In this document: one piece after another, positions 60,210 through 64,000 of the stretch | How positions within the stretch are numbered: the first letter of the stretch is position 1 | Layout of the letters: each line of letters begins with the position of its first letter | DNA from: Lachnospiraceae bacterium | Lineage (GTDB): Bacteria; Bacillota_A; Clostridia; Lachnospirales; Lachnospiraceae | Length of the DNA: 64,000 nt | Assembly (NCBI GenBank): GCA_017482005.1 | Contig: JAFUOI010000001.1 | Coordinates: forward strand, 62,001 to 126,000 | Direction: 5' to 3' | Program-made: the position numbers and the translations under genes | Notes under the pieces: model-generated | What the model saw: the letters and a program-made list of their open reading frames with translations, nothing else | Told to the model about the DNA's origin: nothing | Database searches by the model: none

Positions 60210-60896
60210 ATGAACATAGCAATCATTTTAGCAGGCGGTACAGGAACGCGCCTCGGCGCAGACAGACCGAAACAGTATATAGAAGTAAACGGGAAACCTA
60301 TTATATCTTATTGCGCAGAGGCATTATCTGCCCATGAAATGGTGGATGTGATTTGGATTGTGGCAGACGAAATGTGGCACGATTATGTGAGCGCACATAT
60401 TCCGACAGGGAAAGTGAAAGGCTTTTCGTTGCCTGGGGCTAACCGTCAGCTTTCCATATGGAATGCCCTTTGCGATATACGCCCGTTTGCAAAGCCGGAT
60501 TCACTTATTTTTGTTCATGATGCGGCAAGACCGGTGTTGACACCGGAGATGATTACGGGTTATTTTGAAACGGCAAAAAAGCATGATGGGGTACTTCCGG
60601 TACTTCCGATGAAGGATACGGTATATTTGTGTGAGGATGGGCAACATATTACTTCACTTTTGGAACGCAGTCATGTGGTGGCGGGACAGGCACCGGAGGT
60701 GTTTGTGTATGAAAAATATTACCGTGCCAATGAGAGGCTGTTGCCGGATAAGATTTTAAAGATTAATGGTTCGACAGAACCTGCAATACAAGCCGGAATG
60801 GAAATCGCAACGGTTCCGGGAGATGAAAGAAATTTTAAAATTACAACGCAGGCGGATCTTGAGCGGTTTAAGAATCTTTGCAACAGGAAATGTTGA
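60210..60896 (+). CDS. IspD/TarI-type cytidylyltransferase
   Basis: 228 residues from the ATG at 60210 (GGGAG 10 bp upstream); upstream in-frame codons from 60153 overlap the promoter. Motifs: ILAGGTGTRLGADRPKQYIEVNGKP (nucleotide-binding), HDAARPVLTPEMI, and the C-terminal GSTEPAIQAGMEIATVPGDERNFKITTQADLERF. The family includes IspD (MEP pathway) and TarI/TarI-like enzymes that make CDP-ribitol. Because the next gene is a polyol dehydrogenase and the setting is a glycan locus, synthesis of a CDP-polyol is more likely than isoprenoid synthesis. Confidence 0.88.
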   Translation: MNIAIILAGGTGTRLGADRPKQYIEVNGKPIISYCAEALSAHEMVDVIWIVADEMWHDYVSAHIPTGKVKGFSLPGANRQLSIWNALCDIRPFAKPDSLIFVHDAARPVLTPEMITGYFETAKKHDGVLPVLPMKDTVYLCEDGQHITSLLERSHVVAGQAPEVFVYEKYYRANERLLPDKILKINGSTEPAIQAGMEIATVPGDERNFKITTQADLERFKNLCNRKC

Positions 60897-60904
60897 GGTA
60901 AAAA

Positions 60905-61954
60905 ATGAAAGCATATGTTTTACATGGGATAAATCAATTTCAAATGGAAGAGAAAGAAAAACCGGTGCCAAAAGAAGGGGAAGTTCTTGTGCAGGTAATG
61001 GCAGCAGGTATTTGCGGATCGGATATTCCCAGGGCCTACCGGACGGGAGCACATGTGCATCCGATTGTCATCGGACATGAGTTCTCAGGTAAGGTGGTCG
61101 AAGTGGCAGCAGGTGCGGATGCTTCGTGGCTCCATAAGCCGGTTGGCGTGTTTCCGCTGATCCCGTGCAGAAATTGCGGTCCTTGCATGGATAAACAATA
61201 CGAAATGTGCAGACATTATGATTATCTCGGCTCGCGCAGAGACGGAGGATTTGCGGAGTATGTAGCAGTGCCTTGCGAGTGTTTGATTGAGCTTCCGGAA
61301 GGGGTTAGCTATGAGCAGGCAGCCATGCTGGAGCCGATGGCGGTTGCAGTTCATGCAATGCGTCGGGTTAAAGCTACGCAGGATGACCGGATTGTAGTGT
61401 GCGGACTTGGTACCATCGGACTTTTCCTTGCTATGTTTTTAAAAGGGGCGGGGATGCAGCATGTGTATGTAATCGGTAATAAGGAATTTCAAAAACAGCG
61501 AGTACTCTCGCTCGGAATTCCGGAGGAAGATTATTGCGACAGCCGTAAGCAGGATGTCACTGCCTGGCTTGAAGAGCGCACAGGAGGCAAGGGCGCGGAT
61601 GTATTTTTTGAGTGTGTCGGAAAGAATGAGACGGTGCTTGAGGCATTGGATTTAACGGCGCCGGCGGGAAAGGTTATGCTCGTGGGTAATCCCCATTCGG
61701 ATATGGAGTTAGAGAAAGCGGTATATTGGAAAATCTTACGCAATCAGCTTACGGTTATGGGAACATGGAATTCTTCGTTTACAGGCGAGGCGGAGGATGA
61801 CTGGCATTATGTGCTTGACATGCTTGCAAAGGGTGAAATTGCACCGGAACATATGATTACGCACCGCTATGGTCTTGCGGAACTTGAACAGGGCTTTCAC
61901 ATTATGCGTGATAAATCAGAAGATTATATTAAAATTATGGGAGTTTTTTCATGA
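60905..61954 (+). CDS. Zinc-dependent polyol (phosphate) dehydrogenase
   Basis: 349 residues, medium-chain alcohol dehydrogenase. Catalytic zinc ligands CGSDIPRAY and GHEFSG, structural zinc cysteines CRNCGPCMDKQYEMC, and the cofactor motif VCGLGTIGLFLAM are present. It resembles galactitol-1-phosphate 5-dehydrogenase and TarJ-like enzymes. With the adjacent cytidylyltransferase it would reduce a pentulose or ketose phosphate to a polyol phosphate for CDP activation. It begins 8 bp after the cytidylyltransferase stop and overlaps the PAP2 gene by 4 bases. Confidence 0.9.
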   Translation: MKAYVLHGINQFQMEEKEKPVPKEGEVLVQVMAAGICGSDIPRAYRTGAHVHPIVIGHEFSGKVVEVAAGADASWLHKPVGVFPLIPCRNCGPCMDKQYEMCRHYDYLGSRRDGGFAEYVAVPCECLIELPEGVSYEQAAMLEPMAVAVHAMRRVKATQDDRIVVCGLGTIGLFLAMFLKGAGMQHVYVIGNKEFQKQRVLSLGIPEEDYCDSRKQDVTAWLEERTGGKGADVFFECVGKNETVLEALDLTAPAGKVMLVGNPHSDMELEKAVYWKILRNQLTVMGTWNSSFTGEAEDDWHYVLDMLAKGEIAPEHMITHRYGLAELEQGFHIMRDKSEDYIKIMGVFS

Positions 61955-62502
61955 CAACCTTACTTTCGGTTTTGGCGTCCGCGGACGGCAATATTCTATT
62001 GTGGATACAGGAAAATCTGCGGAGTGAAGTGTTCACTCCGCTTTGGACGTTTATAACAATAACAGGAAATGCAGGACTGATTTGGATTGCCGTCACCTGT
62101 TTTCTTCTCGCGTTTAAAAAGACACGTAAGACAGGAGTGATGTGCGCACTTGCGCTTATTTTTTCCCTTCTTTTTACAAATCTTCTTATCAAACCGCTGG
62201 TAGCAAGGACGCGGCCTTATGAGCTGATAGATGGATTGACAATTCTCATCGGAAAACCGCACGATTTTTCGTTTCCGTCCGGACATTCCAGTGCTGCGTT
62301 TGCGGTCGCGTGGGTGATATTCCGGCAGCTTCCGAAAAAGATTGGAATTCCGGCCGTTGTATATGCAACGCTCATGGCGTTTTCGCGACTGTATCTCGGC
62401 GTTCATTATCCGAGCGATGTGCTCGGCGGCGTGATTTTGGGCATTCTTTATGCAATGGCGGCGATGTGGATTGCGCAACACTTTCTGTTAAATAAGGATT
62501 AG
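61951..62502 (+). CDS. PAP2-family membrane phosphatase
   Basis: 183 residues, 5-6 membrane segments. The tripartite phosphatase signature is complete: KPLVARTRP, PSGHSSAAFA and SRLYLGVHYPSDVLGG. Family members dephosphorylate undecaprenyl pyrophosphate or lipid phosphates at the outer face of the membrane. It is the last gene of the CDP-polyol operon (4-bp overlap), where recycling of the undecaprenyl carrier would make sense. Confidence 0.92.
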   Translation: MTTLLSVLASADGNILLWIQENLRSEVFTPLWTFITITGNAGLIWIAVTCFLLAFKKTRKTGVMCALALIFSLLFTNLLIKPLVARTRPYELIDGLTILIGKPHDFSFPSGHSSAAFAVAWVIFRQLPKKIGIPAVVYATLMAFSRLYLGVHYPSDVLGGVILGILYAMAAMWIAQHFLLNKD

Positions 62503-62559
62503 TGTAAATCCTATTGACTTTCAATCAAAGCGAATTATAATATTACTTATATTCATTCA

Positions 62560-62580
62560 GCACCTGCAGTCAGCAGGTGC
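62560..62580. other. Perfect 8-bp hairpin after the PAP2 gene
   Basis: GCACCTGC (62560-62567) and GCAGGTGC (62573-62580) with a 5-base loop, but no T-tract. It may be a protein-binding palindrome or a weak terminator. Confidence 0.45.
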
Positions 62581-62671
62581 AAAATCAAATTAATTACATT
62601 TCATTTATTCAAACTTTATTCAAAACATTTATTTCCCAAACATTACAAATCGAAAAAGGAGGACTGTTTAT

Positions 62672-63583
62672 TTGGCGGAAAAAGACATAAACGAAAAGGT
62701 TCTTGAGGACTACAATGACGTCTTTGCGGATATTTATAACACGCTTGTGTTTGAAGATGGGTACCTGCGGGAGGATGGTCTTTCGTGTAGTCCGACCAGT
62801 TCCGTCTATAAGGCGGAAACCGGCAAACCTGTGGAACAGTTTCGCGATGTATTGAAAACTTATGGCGGGGCAAATTTTTCACTCATGTCGCTTGGTATTG
62901 AGAACCAGTCGGGCGAAGATGAGGTAATGCCGGTCCGTGTCATGGGATATGATTACGGAACTTATCGCGGAATGGTAAAGAATAAAAAAACAATTATTCC
63001 GGTTACTACTATTGTGCTCAATTTTGGGGATAAACGCTGGAGTAAAGCAAAGAGTCTGCATGAGCTGATGAAGCTTCCTAAAGAGTTGGAGGCATACGTT
63101 GAGGACTATAAAATACGGGTTTACGACATAGCATTTTTGAGTGATAATGTAATTGAGAAGTTCACAAGTGATTTTAAAATTGTGGCACGATTTTTCAAAG
63201 ACCGGAGACTTAAAAGAAATACTTTGATGAATGACACTGAGGCAAAGATACATCACGTTGCGGCGGTGTTGGATTTGTTTTCGGTATTTACGAAAGATGA
63301 TAGTTATAGAAAAGTATATACAGAGGCTGTGAAAGAAAAAGAAGTAAACGAGGAGGGAATTGATATGTGTTGGATAGCTCAGAGTTTAATCGCGGAGGGG
63401 AGAAGTGAAGGAATAGAGAAAGGAATAGAGAAAGGAATAGAGAAAGGGTTGGTAGCACTGATTCAGACATTGAAGCCAATAGTTCCGGATTTGAAAGAAA
63501 TCCACAGAATGATAACGATGAATGACACATACGCTCATGTCACAGAGGAGCAAGTACGGGGATACTATGAAGGGGGATGCTAA
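62672..63583 (+). CDS. Rpn-family recombination-promoting nuclease
   Basis: 303 residues from a TTG start with GGAGG (~62658). The PD-(D/E)xK-type N-terminal domain contains the conserved MPVRVMGYDYGTYR, TTIVLNFGDKRWSKAKSLHEL and YKIRVYDIAFLSD region. A helical C-terminal part has the repeated EGRSEGIEKGIEKGIEKG (three GIEK units), a region that varies in such proteins. Rpn proteins are Ca-dependent endonucleases that promote RecA-independent recombination, formerly called PDDEXK transposases. A decayed fragment of a sister copy lies at 38688-38759. Confidence 0.9.
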   Translation: MAEKDINEKVLEDYNDVFADIYNTLVFEDGYLREDGLSCSPTSSVYKAETGKPVEQFRDVLKTYGGANFSLMSLGIENQSGEDEVMPVRVMGYDYGTYRGMVKNKKTIIPVTTIVLNFGDKRWSKAKSLHELMKLPKELEAYVEDYKIRVYDIAFLSDNVIEKFTSDFKIVARFFKDRRLKRNTLMNDTEAKIHHVAAVLDLFSVFTKDDSYRKVYTEAVKEKEVNEEGIDMCWIAQSLIAEGRSEGIEKGIEKGIEKGLVALIQTLKPIVPDLKEIHRMITMNDTYAHVTEEQVRGYYEGGC

Positions 63584-63696
63584 ACTCAAGGTATCATTTT
63601 AAATGATGTACTCACTTTTTTACGAAAGATAAAGCTTCTTGAAACAGCTTCAGGAAGAGAGCAAACCATCTACCAATGTAAAGGAGTGAAGATGCT

Positions 63697-64000
63697 ATGA
63701 CAATTGAAGAAATGAAAAAGGCAAAAGAAGAGCTCGGGTATGGATATGAGAAGTTGGCGGAGGTATGCGGGTTGTCGACGGAAGGTATCCGGAGGATATT
63801 TTTAGGGCGGACCAAAAGGCCCCGCGCGTCCACGTTGGCAGCATTGGAATCTGTGCTCGGCTGTGTCTTGGATGATACGGACGGCGGTTGTAATACAGAT
63901 GACGGGCATGATAAGAACACAGAATGTGATACAGACAATGAGTATGATGTAGGTGGGCAGATAGTGCACGAATCTGCTTCGGTTTATGGAAAGGTGCCGG
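63697..64000 (+). CDS. HTH protein, probably N-terminus of a Uma2-type nuclease, cut by window end
   Basis: 101 codons are visible, with RBS AAGGAG (63681-63686). The first ~60 residues form a XRE-like helix-turn-helix (MTIEEMKKAKEELGYGYEKL, LAEVCGLSTEGIRRIFLGR). An acidic low-complexity linker follows (DDTDGGCNTDDGHDKN). In gut Clostridia this kind of HTH often precedes a Uma2 endonuclease-like domain, which would lie outside the window. The frame is open to the end. Confidence 0.6.
   Translation, partial: MTIEEMKKAKEELGYGYEKLAEVCGLSTEGIRRIFLGRTKRPRASTLAALESVLGCVLDDTDGGCNTDDGHDKNTECDTDNEYDVGGQIVHESASVYGKVP

Noticed and set aside
62560..62580. Intrinsic terminator after the PAP2 gene
   Set aside because: The stem is perfect but no T-tract follows. 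Kept only as an unexplained hairpin.
63584..63696. Terminator or small gene between the Rpn and HTH genes
   Set aside because: Only a weak ATCATTT/AAATGAT pairing is seen, too short and AT-rich to call.

Overview
The window looks like a chromosomal segment of a low-to-moderate GC Gram-positive anaerobe of the Clostridia, most likely a Lachnospiraceae gut bacterium. This rests on gene content and style: strong GGAGG-type ribosome binding sites, T-rich intrinsic terminators, a FeoA/FeoB/Cys-rich iron module, DUF3048 (YerB-like) and fibronectin-III surface proteins, Rpn-family nuclease genes with TTG starts, and an FrhB/pyruvyl-transferase/Stealth glycan locus. I saw no rRNA or tRNA gene, complete insertion sequence or true CRISPR array.

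Layout. 0-12.2 kb is mostly housekeeping: the end of a cell-wall hydrolase, a membrane-anchored GH78 rhamnosidase, an NfeD/SPFH pair, then a tight operon argF-birA-(unknown)-coaX-dusB-(unknown), followed by greA-lysS. 12.2-15.4 kb is a decayed accessory island beside lysS. It holds arm-site-like TTACGACA repeats, a precise six-unit inverted-repeat array of unknown function, a ToxIN-like type III toxin-antitoxin locus with a one-repeat antitoxin RNA and a truncated toxin, a nucleotidyltransferase remnant, an AAA ATPase and an integrase fragment. 15.4-21.2 kb carries a TauE/SafE permease, an MFS transporter behind a ribosome-binding-site-sequestering hairpin, a hybrid histidine kinase and a YerB-like lipoprotein.

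21.4-23.3 kb holds an unclassified reverse transcriptase preceded by a structured RNA closed by a 15-bp stem, which resembles retron organisation. 23.4-30.2 kb has an NSS transporter, a lipoprotein, an acyltransferase, a MocR-like regulator that lacks its PLP lysine, and the iron-uptake genes. 30.3-37.9 kb has two fibronectin-III-type secreted proteins, a radical SAM protein, a membrane protein and a phosphoesterase. 37.8-38.6 kb is an apparently intact TenpIN-like type III toxin-antitoxin system on the minus strand, whose antitoxin RNA has two identical repeats that can each form a pseudoknot.

38.8-62.5 kb is a large surface-glycan region. It begins with a two-gene glycerophosphotransferase-like unit. 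Next is an undescribed surface system: two minus-strand secreted or anchored proteins divergent from a degenerate ABC ATPase, a permease and a large anchored protein, with a DPQQL/FDV domain shared between the two sides. A long co-directional glycan operon follows: two beta-propeller-like proteins, a ferredoxin-FrhB-acyltransferase-Rossmann fusion, a short-chain dehydrogenase, a pyruvyl transferase, several glycosyltransferases, a Stealth phosphotransferase, a DUF4422 protein and a pentulose-phosphate epimerase. After a terminator come a cytidylyltransferase, a polyol-phosphate dehydrogenase and a PAP2 phosphatase. My inference is a phosphodiester-containing, possibly pyruvylated polysaccharide fed by a CDP-polyol. 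The window ends with an Rpn-family nuclease and the start of an HTH protein resembling the N-terminus of Uma2-family nucleases.
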